Below, one piece after another: positions 49,003 through 56,919 of a stretch of 64,000 nucleotides of DNA. The notes beneath the pieces were generated by a model. It saw only the letters and a list, made by a program, of their open reading frames with translations, ran no database searches and was not told the origin of the DNA. Made by a program: the position numbers and the translations under genes. Origin of the DNA: Rhizosphaericola mali (GTDB taxonomy: Bacteria > Bacteroidota > Bacteroidia > Chitinophagales > Chitinophagaceae). Position 1 is the first letter of the stretch. The number at the start of each line of letters is the position of its first letter. The stretch covers positions 4,011,507-4,075,506 of the forward strand of contig NZ_CP044016.1 of assembly GCF_004337365.2 (NCBI RefSeq). The letters are read 5' to 3'.

Positions 49003-49332
49003 GTGCCAAGAAAAAAGAGTAATCTTTCAGAAAAAGAAAAGTTCGAGCAATTAGAACAAAAATATAAAATAAAACGAACCTCTTTAAAACGAGACTTTGA
49101 GAATGGGAAAGTAACAGAATTTGCTCAAATAGAAGCTCTAGTACCTTATTCCATACTCTCTAAAAATATTCACATGGGATTTGATACTCTAAAAAAGAAA
49201 GTTATCAATCCTGGCGATTTTTCAAATAATGAAATTTCCCGAATGGCTGAGTATATTGAAATTGATTTCGATGTCATGTTGTCATTCATTCTATCGAAAA
49301 CGAATATTGAAAGTAAATTATTAAAAAAATAG
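49003..49332 (+). CDS. small protein with a possible DNA-binding helix pair
   Basis: The 109-residue ORF starts with GTG (no in-frame ATG upstream). The N-terminal part is a charged helix; the C-terminal part (SKNIHMGFDTLKKKVINPGD then FSNNEISRMAEYIEID) has the spacing of a degenerate HTH. I know no function. Confidence 0.5.
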   Translation: MPRKKSNLSEKEKFEQLEQKYKIKRTSLKRDFENGKVTEFAQIEALVPYSILSKNIHMGFDTLKKKVINPGDFSNNEISRMAEYIEIDFDVMLSFILSKTNIESKLLKK

Positions 49333-49340
49333 AATTATTA

Positions 49341-49547
49341 TTGAATAGGAAATTAAAGGAAACACAAATGCAAGATCATATCAATTCACAGAAAGCTTAT
49401 ATTGGGTATTTGGAGAAAGGGAATGAGCAATTGAAAAAAATGCGAAGTAAAAATTGTCTTAATAACCTGCGTGATAATAACGTTGCGGTAATTATAATTT
49501 GGCTTCAAAATGATTTTAACCTTTTCTTTCAGAAATTGGGCGTATAA
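49341..49547 (+). CDS. short ORF of doubtful status
   Basis: This 68-codon frame begins with TTG, with a first ATG at 49368. It has a helical start (MQDHINSQKAYIGYLEKGNE). It overlaps the next frame and may be a remnant. The chance of a real product is low. Confidence 0.25.
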   Translation: MNRKLKETQMQDHINSQKAYIGYLEKGNEQLKKMRSKNCLNNLRDNNVAVIIIWLQNDFNLFFQKLGV

Positions 49548-49569
49548 CAATCTTCACAGTTTTTTTGAG

Positions 49570-49833
49570 ATGGACTTTATTGAGCGGCATATTATTCAAA
49601 GAGGTATAGAAAATTTATTTCCAGAATCAACTATAAATAGAGCTGTAGAGTTTAAGAAAGAATTTGTAGATTTCAAAACAATAAAAGGTACTGAAAGAGG
49701 TATTCCTTACGAAAAAACAGAATCTATTATTAATAAACATGAAAAGCGTAATTTTTGTAACTGGCTGTTAGAAAATGGCACAACGGAGGACTTTGAGCAT
49801 TTCCAAATAATTTTTGACATTATAGAATCTTAG
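49570..49833 (+). CDS. small protein of unknown function
   Basis: About 87 residues (MDFIERHIIQRGIENLFPES...), charged and helical, with protein-like composition. The frame opens at 49510, but the ATG at 49570 removes an aromatic-rich, unlikely N-terminus. Not recognised. Confidence 0.45.
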   Translation: MDFIERHIIQRGIENLFPESTINRAVEFKKEFVDFKTIKGTERGIPYEKTESIINKHEKRNFCNWLLENGTTEDFEHFQIIFDIIES

Positions 49834-49947
49834 TGTAAAACAACTACCGCTAATATCTAGAATAACAGGAGTTTCGTATTGCCCGAAGGGCTTGAAATGA
49901 AACTCCTGTTGAATGGAATAAGTATATTGTCATTCGCTATAAACTAG

Positions 49948-50784
49948 TTATCTGATTCTAAGATTGCTTTCTTCAATGGACCCATTTGTTGTGTATTTAT
50001 CCAATAATGCCTTAACGATAATTTTATCAGAATCTTTAGCTAAGGGACTGAGGCGAACCTTAATATGGTTCAATATATTCTCGTCCAATTTCAAGTAATA
50101 ATCCTGCAACTCGGAAGATTTTGGGATTGTTAAAGTTCGAGGAAGGAGTTCGTATTTTTCCTTAATTGAGAGGTCTTTGTTTCTAATCAGAGGTAAAAAG
50201 AATAAAGTAAATCTTGATTCCTTTTGAAATTCCCATATCGGACTTTTATATTGTCCCATTTCAGGTATAGCAAAACTGGTTGTATTCTTTGCTATATCCG
50301 CCTTTATTAAATCAAAATTCTTTTGTTTATAATCTTTATCATAAATTATTCTCTTATAAAATGTGCTATTTATATTCTGATCAGTATTGGATGACAAGAA
50401 TGTAAAATAATCGGCACTGCATAAATCATCAAATGGTAAATAGGATTGATAAAAGTTGGTCTTCGAAATGCATCTAAAACCAATATTATCTTCAATCTTC
50501 TTCACGCTTATGTTATAAATCTTGAACATATCTCTGGGGAGTGCAATTCTTACTCCCTTACCGACATAACGATCTGCATACATTTTCCATAGAGCAATAT
50601 TCTCTTCACTTGATTCCGTCCAACAGCTCGTAAATACCCATGATCGAATATAATCTGGAATGCCACTCCCTTCCTCCATGTCATCGAGTTTATCTAATCT
50701 ATTAAATCGAATGCTTTGGCTATCTAGAATTCTAGCCAAAGTATCAATACTTGTGTAATGGAAAATACAATTTTCTGTTTCCAT
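49948..50784 (-). CDS. DUF2971-family protein
   Basis: The 278-residue protein has the family pattern: FHYTSIDTLARILDSQSIRF at the start, FNRLDKLDDMEEG, and VFTSCWTESSEENIALWKMYA. The biochemical role of DUF2971 is not established. It lies 7 bases after the 107-residue gene and downstream of a nuclease gene, which suggests a shared function such as defence; this is inference. Confidence 0.75.
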   Translation of the reverse strand: METENCIFHYTSIDTLARILDSQSIRFNRLDKLDDMEEGSGIPDYIRSWVFTSCWTESSEENIALWKMYADRYVGKGVRIALPRDMFKIYNISVKKIEDNIGFRCISKTNFYQSYLPFDDLCSADYFTFLSSNTDQNINSTFYKRIIYDKDYKQKNFDLIKADIAKNTTSFAIPEMGQYKSPIWEFQKESRFTLFFLPLIRNKDLSIKEKYELLPRTLTIPKSSELQDYYLKLDENILNHIKVRLSPLAKDSDKIIVKALLDKYTTNGSIEESNLRIR

Positions 50785-50791
50785 AAGCTAT

Positions 50792-51115
50792 TTAATTAAT
50801 TTCCTTATAACAATTAACACCTTTTCCTAACTGAATTGCATCCATATACCATTTTTCAAGTGCATCATGTATTGCAAGTATCTTCAATACCGATCTTTTT
50901 TCTATTTGTTGAAAAATGCTTTTGGGGCGTTCATTCCTATATCCAAATTGTACTTCGTAAGCTTTTTCATCACCATAAATCCGTATGATTATATTGTATT
51001 TAGCATCCAAAAATGATATCAGCTTGTCTTCTATATTTTGAGATGCCTCATATCGATATAGCTTAAAATCGTCTTGGAAGAAACCGTAATGTTTAATTAA
51101 TTGTGTTGTTGTCAT
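50792..51115 (-). CDS. small protein of unknown function next to DUF2971
   Basis: The 107-residue protein (MTTTQLIKHYGFFQDDFKLY...) is soluble, with beta and helical parts (YNIIIRIYGDEKAYEVQFGY). It lies 7 bases before the DUF2971 gene and is almost certainly co-transcribed with it. Not recognised. Confidence 0.6.
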   Translation of the reverse strand: MTTTQLIKHYGFFQDDFKLYRYEASQNIEDKLISFLDAKYNIIIRIYGDEKAYEVQFGYRNERPKSIFQQIEKRSVLKILAIHDALEKWYMDAIQLGKGVNCYKEIN

Positions 51116-51188
51116 TTTTTAGTTTTATTTTTTGCTCCAATCAACACTGGAGCAAGGTCTTTGCGTGTTCCCAATATTAACACTGGCT

Positions 51189-52043
51189 TTATTTTTTTAT
51201 TATGTTTTCAACTTCTTCAATCAGCTTTTCTTTATCAGGAAGGATGGTAACATATTTGGAAGCATAGACATTATTTTCAAATCCCCCCAAAATATATTCA
51301 GCTGTAATTTCATCTTTTTCTGCACAAAGAATGATTCCGATAGGAGGATTGTCATTTTCATCATTCACTTCTGTTTTGTAATAATTCAAGTAGGTATTCA
51401 GCTGCCCACCGTCTGCAATGTTGAGTTTGGTTGTTTTAAGCTCTATCAGGATATATGACCTCAATATCTTATTGTAGAAAACCATATCAACATAATAATG
51501 CGTATTATTAATCGTAACTCTCTGTTGTGAACCAACGAACATAAATCCTCGACCCAACTCCAGTAAAAAATGCTCAATGTGTCGTATAAGCTTGGCTTCC
51601 AACTCCTTTTCTAAAATCGGTCTATGCTCAGGAATGCCGAGAAACTCAAAAACGTAAGGGTTCTTTAAAATATCTTCGGCATTCGATATCTCTTGCCCAT
51701 TTTTCGCCAATTCCAAAACCTTTTCTTTGTTACTCTTCCCTTGCGAGAGTAAAAGCCTTTCATAAAGAGAACTATCTATTTGTCTTTTCATTTCCCTAAA
51801 CGACCAGTTTGAGTTGACCGCTTCCTTTTCATAAAAGCTGCGTTTAGCTTTGTCTTCAATTATCAGGAGTTCACTGATAAATGACCACGTTAAGTATCCA
51901 GACAGTGTCTGGACTTCTGGATATTCCATATAAAACTTACGCATATTGAACAAGTTGGAACGTGAAAACGAAACTATTGACTTGATATTTTCAATTAAGT
52001 CTTTGTCTATTTTCGCAAGTTCTTTGCCTTCGCTCATATCCAC
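51189..52043 (-). CDS. DUF1016/YhcG-type PDDEXK nuclease, shortened
   Basis: The 284-residue protein has the C-terminal PDDEXK nuclease with YYVDMVFYNKILRSYILIEL (D...ExK), and GIILCAEKDEITAEYIL. The middle has SNWSFREMKRQIDSSLYERL of the DUF1016 N-terminal domain. Typical members have about 60 more residues between the first helix (KIDKDLIENIKSIVSFSRS) and FNMRKFYMEYPE. The join at FSRSN suggests an in-frame deletion. Members are linked to Holliday-junction or DNA-processing roles and to defence islands. Confidence 0.8.
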   Translation of the reverse strand: MDMSEGKELAKIDKDLIENIKSIVSFSRSNLFNMRKFYMEYPEVQTLSGYLTWSFISELLIIEDKAKRSFYEKEAVNSNWSFREMKRQIDSSLYERLLLSQGKSNKEKVLELAKNGQEISNAEDILKNPYVFEFLGIPEHRPILEKELEAKLIRHIEHFLLELGRGFMFVGSQQRVTINNTHYYVDMVFYNKILRSYILIELKTTKLNIADGGQLNTYLNYYKTEVNDENDNPPIGIILCAEKDEITAEYILGGFENNVYASKYVTILPDKEKLIEEVENIIKK

Positions 52044-52235
52044 AAAAATAACGATTTATATTGGCAAGGGGTTATGCGAAACAAACCTGAAAAAGTTTAG
52101 GCAGTTTTTACATCAATTATTAAAAAATGGTCATTCCAGAAAAGGGCAGATAGTATTGAGAACTCTCTTTTTTTTTCGTAATTTTAATGCAAAACATAAC
52201 AATATGTAATCATTGACGAAAAGAGGGAGGTTATC

Positions 52236-52556
52236 ATGAGGATAAAATGCGAAGCAACAGGCAAAAGCCTGTTTGAGACAAAAGAGGAGGCTTGGCTATT
52301 TATCTTCTCCATTAAAAGACGTGTAAGGTACAAGATAAATGGCCGCCGCCGTAAACACCACATGGGAAAGCCGGCAATGAAAAGAACTTATCATTGTCCT
52401 TTCTGTGGAAAATACCACATCACCAAATGGAGTCTGGAACAATGGATGTCCAAACAGAAAACCAGAGAACGGGAATATCATGAAATCCGCTTTATTTCAT
52501 TTGACGATAACATATTTAATCAATTTCGACGCTTAATGGAGCAATCCGGCAGCTAG
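52236..52556 (+). CDS. small zinc-ribbon protein of mobile elements
   Basis: The 106-residue basic protein contains one CxxC zinc motif (YHCPFCGKYHITKW) with two His after it, and a basic N-terminal part (GRRRKHHMGK). It resembles small proteins seen often on Bacteroidota mobile elements. The function is unknown; nucleic-acid binding is likely. Confidence 0.65.
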   Translation: MRIKCEATGKSLFETKEEAWLFIFSIKRRVRYKINGRRRKHHMGKPAMKRTYHCPFCGKYHITKWSLEQWMSKQKTREREYHEIRFISFDDNIFNQFRRLMEQSGS

Positions 52557-52628
52557 ACTGCCTCTTTAGTAAGTTTACAAGCAGATTAAATGTAAAAAAT
52601 ATAGATAGGTCATTTGCCAACGAAAGAC

Positions 52629-53120
52629 TCACAGGAGTCCTTCGTTGGCAAATGAATAATAACTTTCTGTTGTTAGAATTAAATGATCCAACAGTATTAT
52701 ATCCATCAGCTTGGCAGCGTCTTTCAATCTTTCTGTAATCTTCAGATCAGCCGGACTTGGTGTAAGGTTTCCACTTGGATGTTAGTGAGCAGCTATTATT
52801 TTACATGCGTTACTTTTTAAGGCAACTGTAAGTAAAATACGAATATCTACAATAGTTCCGGTAGTGCCTCCTGTTGAACCGTGATACACTCCCAATACCC
52901 TGTTGGCATTGTTCATCAAAAGCATCTTAAAGGATTCCACCAGTTCCATTTCATCTTCGTTCCAGACAGTTCTAAAAAGCGCAAGTGCATCTTCTGCCAT
53001 ATTGATTTTAGGTCTTTGCGACGCTTTAATTTTGTTACGATAAGATAGTTGTACTTCTTGTAATGCAGACCAATGTGGCGGTTCATTTTCGTTAGTTGGG
53101 ATTGTGTTGTAAGCTTTCAT
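52629..53120 (-). pseudogene. radC: second radC copy with an in-frame stop
   Basis: The frame runs parallel to the intact radC at 30147 for the whole length (start MKAYNTIPTNENEPPHWS, end YYSFANEGLL). It is broken by TAA inside the catalytic HNHPSG motif: the bases CACTAACAT replace the codons for His-Asn-His. The second half after the stop is still close to the intact copy, so the mutation is recent. The upstream leader is also duplicated. Confidence 0.85.
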
Positions 53121-53151
53121 GATGTACTGTTTTGTGTAACAGCTACAAAAG

Positions 53152-53240
53152 CCTGTTCACCAGAAAAATGGCAGAACGTGGAATAGCGGAACGCAGTGAG
53201 CATATGCCGTCGAAAGCTGCCGGTTTTCCAAGGGGAACTG
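53152..53240 (-). promoter_or_regulatory. structured radC leader, copy 2
   Basis: The loop AACGTGGAATAGCGGAACG...GCATATGCCGTCGAAAG is almost the same as in copy 1 (two changes). The stem here is TTCACCAGAAAAATGGCAG paired with CTGCCGGTTTTCCAAGGGGAA: a different sequence but again complementary. It lies 31 bases before the broken radC. Confidence 0.6.
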
Positions 53241-53542
53241 GCAGCTTAGTGAAACTAAAAACAGGACAAAAGCTTTACAATCCAAACGAATAAGGAACAG
53301 ATAACGAAATGATGTTTCGGATACAACGATTCACCTACAATGAATTTACAAATTTGGCGACAATCATTAAAGTCTTAGGCGAGGTGTTTTTATATCGCAA
53401 CTTTTGCTATTAATTCCTAAATTTTGCAGAATTTTCCTTTTTCCAACATATTTATAGATCGATATAAATGCATAACTTTACGATACCAGCTCATGTAAGA
53501 AGGTGCTAAGTTCTGTAAAATTGTAAAAGTGATTTTGAAGTT
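53241..53542. other. spacer at the right end of the element
   Basis: No gene is seen. The only frame here (minus strand from 53666) runs across the tRNA and is not real. Confidence 0.5.
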
Positions 53543-53564
53543 GATAGACCAACTGATAGACCAA
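53543..53564 (+). repeat. right pair of probable integrase arm-type sites
   Basis: GATAGACCAA occurs twice with a 12-bp period, matching the pair at 12557-12578 in sequence, spacing and orientation. It is 42 bases inside the right att core. Confidence 0.6.
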
Positions 53565-53571
53565 AATAAAA

Positions 53572-53594
53572 AATCCCTTGATTTTCAAGGGATT
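53572..53594 (-). terminator. element-borne terminator for tRNA-Asp
   Basis: AATCCCTTGA pairs perfectly with TCAAGGGATT around a 3-nt loop; on the minus strand a T run follows. It lies just behind the tRNA 3' end and replaces the original terminator that is now at 12362. Confidence 0.75.
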
Positions 53595-53606
53595 ACATTT
53601 AATTCT

Positions 53607-53621
53607 GCGGACCGGACGGGA
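53607..53621. repeat. attR core within the tRNA-Asp 3' end
   Basis: GCGGACCGGACGGGA covers the 3' acceptor strand and half of the T-stem. It is identical to the copy at 12417-12431. The flanking bases differ on both sides. Confidence 0.85.
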
Positions 53622-53681
53622 CTCGAACCCGCGACCTCCGCCGTGACAGGGCGGCATTCTAACCAACTGAACTACCGATCC
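53608..53681 (-). tRNA. tRNA-Asp (GTC)
   Basis: A complete 74-nt cloverleaf is seen on the minus strand. The 7-bp acceptor GGATCGG/CCGGTCC has one wobble, the D arm contains AGTTGGTTA, the anticodon stem is CCGCC/GGCGG with loop CTGTCAC (anticodon GTC), and the T loop is TTCGAGT. The discriminator is G, as expected for tRNA-Asp; CCA is not encoded. It is the integration site of the element. Confidence 0.95.
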
Positions 53682-53762
53682 AAATACTAGTGACTAGCAC
53701 TATATTGTGGGCTGCAAATATATGGTGAAAAATAATTTAACCAAAAAAAGTAAGAACTATTT

Positions 53763-54257
53763 TTATTTTTTTCCTAATTCTATGACTTTACAATCTTTCA
53801 ACTTATCTCCGTCAATGACAAATTTCATCAAAGTTTGTACTTGATGCCAGCCTTGTTTGCCTGCAGCTCCAGGATTGAAATGCATACATTGCAAAGCCTG
53901 ATCGTACACTACTTTTAATATATGCGAATGTCCACTGATAAACAATCCAGGTTTTGTGACTTGCAACATTGCTTTCACTCCAGGTGCATATTTACCCGGA
54001 TAACCACCAATGTGTTTCATGCAAACTTTCAGATTTTCTATTTCAAAAATATTGATTTCTGGAAATTCTTGTCGAATATCTTTTCCGTCAATATTACCAT
54101 AGACTCCACGCAAAGGCTTGAAAGCTGCTAATTTTTCCGCCACATTATTTCCGCCAAAATCGCCGGCATGCCATATCTCATCGCAATCCTTAAAATGCTC
54201 GAAAACTTGCTCTGGTAGATAACCATGCGTATCAGACAATAATCCAATTTTCGTCAC
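53763..54257 (-). CDS. YfcE/MJ0936-type metallophosphoesterase
   Basis: The 164-residue protein has all metal-site motifs: GLLSDTHGY (DxH), IWHAGDFGG (GDxxx), YGNID (GNxD) and FISGHSHILK (GHxH). It is a small phosphodiesterase; the natural substrate is not known. It follows riboflavin synthase by three bases, so the two genes form an operon. Confidence 0.9.
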   Translation of the reverse strand: MTKIGLLSDTHGYLPEQVFEHFKDCDEIWHAGDFGGNNVAEKLAAFKPLRGVYGNIDGKDIRQEFPEINIFEIENLKVCMKHIGGYPGKYAPGVKAMLQVTKPGLFISGHSHILKVVYDQALQCMHFNPGAAGKQGWHQVQTLMKFVIDGDKLKDCKVIELGKK

Positions 54258-54260
54258 AGA

Positions 54261-54854
54261 CTATTTATTTAAAGCGAGGTTACGTTGGATATATTTACCC
54301 AAAATATCAAATTCAATATTTACATGCGTTCCAATCTCTACTTGAGAAATACTCGTATAGTCATACGTGTAAGGAATGATGGCAACGGTAAAAGTATCTG
54401 TGCCTACATTAAACAAAGTCAAACTCGTACCATTAACAGAAATTGAACCTTTTTCAATTACTAAAGAAGCAAATTCTAAAGGAAAACGAAACGTAAATTC
54501 CACGCTTCCATTTTTTTCTGATTTATTAGTACAGACTGCCGTTGTGTCGACGTGTCCTTGAACGATGTGACCATCCAATCTTCCATTCATCTGCATACAT
54601 CTTTCAAGATTGACTATAGTACCCGTTTTCCAATCATTCAGATTGGTTTTTTTCAAGGTTTCTTCGATTGCAGTGACACGATAAGAAGTTTCTTTGAGTT
54701 GATCCACAGTGAGGCAGACGCCTTGATGGCTGACACTTTGATCTATGGACAATTCTGGAGTTAATTTGGAGGATTCTATCCAAAAATGCTTGTTTGTACC
54801 TTCCACTTCGACACTTAATACCGCACCTGTGGATTCTATTATTCCTGTAAACAT
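54261..54854 (-). CDS. ribE: riboflavin synthase alpha chain
   Basis: The 197-residue protein consists of two lumazine-binding barrels. The first has MFTGIIESTGAVLSVE and SHQGVCLTVD; the second has GRLDGHIVQGHVDTT and ISVNGTSLTLFNVG. It joins two lumazine molecules to make riboflavin. The length is normal. It is co-transcribed with the phosphoesterase and separated from trmB by a terminator. Confidence 0.95.
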   Translation of the reverse strand: MFTGIIESTGAVLSVEVEGTNKHFWIESSKLTPELSIDQSVSHQGVCLTVDQLKETSYRVTAIEETLKKTNLNDWKTGTIVNLERCMQMNGRLDGHIVQGHVDTTAVCTNKSEKNGSVEFTFRFPLEFASLVIEKGSISVNGTSLTLFNVGTDTFTVAIIPYTYDYTSISQVEIGTHVNIEFDILGKYIQRNLALNK

Positions 54855-54887
54855 AATGCAAGTTAAATCTCTTTATTGAAATAAAAA

Positions 54888-54918
54888 TGGCGGAAACAAC
54901 TTGAAGTTATTTCCGCCA
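54888..54918 (-). terminator. terminator between trmB and ribE
   Basis: TGGCGGAAACAACTT pairs with AAGTTATTTCCGCCA around a single base, with one mismatch. It lies behind the trmB stop on the minus strand and is followed by TTTTTATTT. Confidence 0.75.
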
Positions 54919-54939
54919 CTATTCTATGTAATAGATTAG

Positions 54940-55644
54940 TTAATCATCAGATTCTACACCACATAAAACTTTCAATTCTACGTCTTTTTCTAAAGGCAGA
55001 TCTTTATTTATTTTGAATACGATATGGTGTACTTTATTTTCTCCGGCTATATCCAAACTTTCATAATGTGTTTTGATCGCTAATTCTGCGGGGACTTGCA
55101 AGTCTTTGTACACATTGTCATTGGCTTCCAATAATTCCAATTGAAATAACTCAATCACTTTTAAGGTGAAATCATATAAATGTGGACTATCTGTCTTTAA
55201 ATGAACGACTCCATCTTTTGCCAAAATTTGCTGATATAATCTCAAAAATCTTGGATGAGTAAGACGTTTTTTGATTTTTGAACCACGTAATTGAGGATCT
55301 GGGAAGGTAATCCAAATCTCTTTTACCTCACCTAATTCAAAATAATCATTGATTTTATCTATTTGCGAACGAAGAAACCCAACATTATTCAAACCTTCAT
55401 CTATCGCAGTTTTTGCGCCACGCCAGATTCTATTTCCTTTTAAATCAACACCGATAAAATTGCGATCTGCATAAATCCTACCCAATCCCAAAGCATATTC
55501 GCCTTTTCCACAAGCTAATTCCAAGGTGATGGCATTTTCATTTTTGAAAAATGATTTCCAATTTCCCTTGATGTCTTTTGGATATTCCAATACATTGTCA
55601 AAAGTCTTGATCTCAGCAAACCTTTGTAATTTCTTTTGTCCCAT
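54940..55644 (-). CDS. trmB: tRNA (guanine-N7-)-methyltransferase
   Basis: About 234 residues with the SAM motif LELACGKGEYALGLG and the TrmB motifs FIGVDLKGNRIWRGAKTA and WITFPDPQLRGSKIKKRLTH. The Bacteroidota form has TFPDPQ where many bacteria have WFPDPW. It methylates G46 in the tRNA variable loop. The start is MGQKKLQRF at 55644: the longer frame would begin upstream of the promoter described at 55652. Confidence 0.92.
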   Translation of the reverse strand: MGQKKLQRFAEIKTFDNVLEYPKDIKGNWKSFFKNENAITLELACGKGEYALGLGRIYADRNFIGVDLKGNRIWRGAKTAIDEGLNNVGFLRSQIDKINDYFELGEVKEIWITFPDPQLRGSKIKKRLTHPRFLRLYQQILAKDGVVHLKTDSPHLYDFTLKVIELFQLELLEANDNVYKDLQVPAELAIKTHYESLDIAGENKVHHIVFKINKDLPLEKDVELKVLCGVESDD

Positions 55645-55651
55645 ACGGTTG

Positions 55652-55680
55652 CAAAGATAGACGCTACAAGCTTTAATCAA
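55652..55680 (-). promoter_or_regulatory. trmB promoter, nearly leaderless
   Basis: On the minus strand TTG is followed after 18 bases by TATCTTTG, an almost ideal Bacteroidota -33/-7 pair. The ATG is 5 bases after the -7 box, so the mRNA starts at or next to the start codon. Confidence 0.65.
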
Positions 55681-55701
55681 CACATGAGAATGTAATTTTA
55701 T

Positions 55702-56901
55702 CTATACAAAATCTAAATACTTGTATTGCGTTCCCAAAATCTTCCGGTCATCAGCACCAAGCCAATTATTCAAAATAGTTGCGTATACTTCCTTAAAATC
55801 AACCTGATATTTCAAATCTCCATTATCCAAATTAGTGAGATCTGGCATCGAATTAATCAAACCTTTCTTTTTCAATCCACCGCTAATCAAGAACATATTA
55901 TTAGCTGTGCCATGATCGGTACCATTACTAGCATTTTGACCAACGCGTCTTCCAAACTCGGTAAATGTAAATATCAACACATCTTTGAATTTGTCATTCT
56001 TTTTCAAATCTTGTACAAATGCGCTCACTCCATCATTTAGTTGTCCAAATAATCGATTTTGCTGATCTTGTTGATTGACGTGTGTATCAAAACTACCCAA
56101 GCTCACATAATAGACTCTCGTATCGATATCGGAAAGTAGGAGAGATGCAATGGTTTTTAAATTGTTACCCAATTGTGTATTCGGATATGGATTTTTTGTT
56201 TTTCCAAGGTTTGCTTCTTTAAAAATATAATTCGCGCTATTAAGCGTTTCATTCATGGTTTTATAGAGATATTCTGCAGTTGCATGATGATGCTCTTCCT
56301 CATGAGATTGCAATAGTTTTTTGTAAAAAGGATCTTGGCTATTTTTATATAATTGACCCGGATTACGCACAGCAATTCCTTTTTGATCTAAACCTTTTAA
56401 TGCTAAACTCAATACATCATCCACCTCAATTGCCTTCGTCGGAGTTAATCCTTCAGCATGATTGGCATCCAAATAACGACCAATCCATCCCGTCTGTAAT
56501 ACGGTTTGACTATCACTGCCCGTTTGCCAAATGTCCATGCTTCGAAAATGACTTCTATCAGGATCGGGATAACCTACACTGTTTAAAATTGCCAATTCAC
56601 CATTAGAATACAGGTCATTAAACCCCTTTAAAGCTGGATGGAGAGCGACTTCATCAGTAATCTTATTTACTGCAGTTTCTTTAAATCCTATGATGGGTCT
56701 ATTTTTATGGTAAATATCATTTTTTATTGGAATAACCGTGTTGAGTCCATCGTTACCACCAGAAAGTTGAATGATTACAACCGATTTATTTTCCAGATTT
56801 TCTATATGATTTTTGCCTATTGCTTTAACAAATTTGGGTAAAAAAAGTGCGGTGGATGCCATACTCGATATTTGTAAAAAATCTCTTCTTTTTAAAAACA
56901 T
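55702..56901 (-). CDS. DUF1501 family protein
   Basis: The 399-residue protein starts with a twin-arginine signal (LKRRDFLQISSMASTALFLP). The body shows VVIIQLSGGNDGLNTVIP, PDRSHFRSMDIWQTGS and FTFTEFGRRVGQNASNGTDH, the alkaline-phosphatase/sulfatase-like pattern of DUF1501. It is exported folded by Tat. It follows the DUF1800 gene by 18 bases; the two almost always occur together, but their function is not established. Confidence 0.92.
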   Translation of the reverse strand: MFLKRRDFLQISSMASTALFLPKFVKAIGKNHIENLENKSVVIIQLSGGNDGLNTVIPIKNDIYHKNRPIIGFKETAVNKITDEVALHPALKGFNDLYSNGELAILNSVGYPDPDRSHFRSMDIWQTGSDSQTVLQTGWIGRYLDANHAEGLTPTKAIEVDDVLSLALKGLDQKGIAVRNPGQLYKNSQDPFYKKLLQSHEEEHHHATAEYLYKTMNETLNSANYIFKEANLGKTKNPYPNTQLGNNLKTIASLLLSDIDTRVYYVSLGSFDTHVNQQDQQNRLFGQLNDGVSAFVQDLKKNDKFKDVLIFTFTEFGRRVGQNASNGTDHGTANNMFLISGGLKKKGLINSMPDLTNLDNGDLKYQVDFKEVYATILNNWLGADDRKILGTQYKYLDFV

Positions 56902-56919
56902 AATGGATCATTTAAGTAA

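Noticed and set aside
53478-53666. 62-codon minus-strand ORF across the right att site
   Set aside because: It runs through tRNA-Asp and the repeat pair; the tRNA cloverleaf is complete, so the ORF is a by-product.
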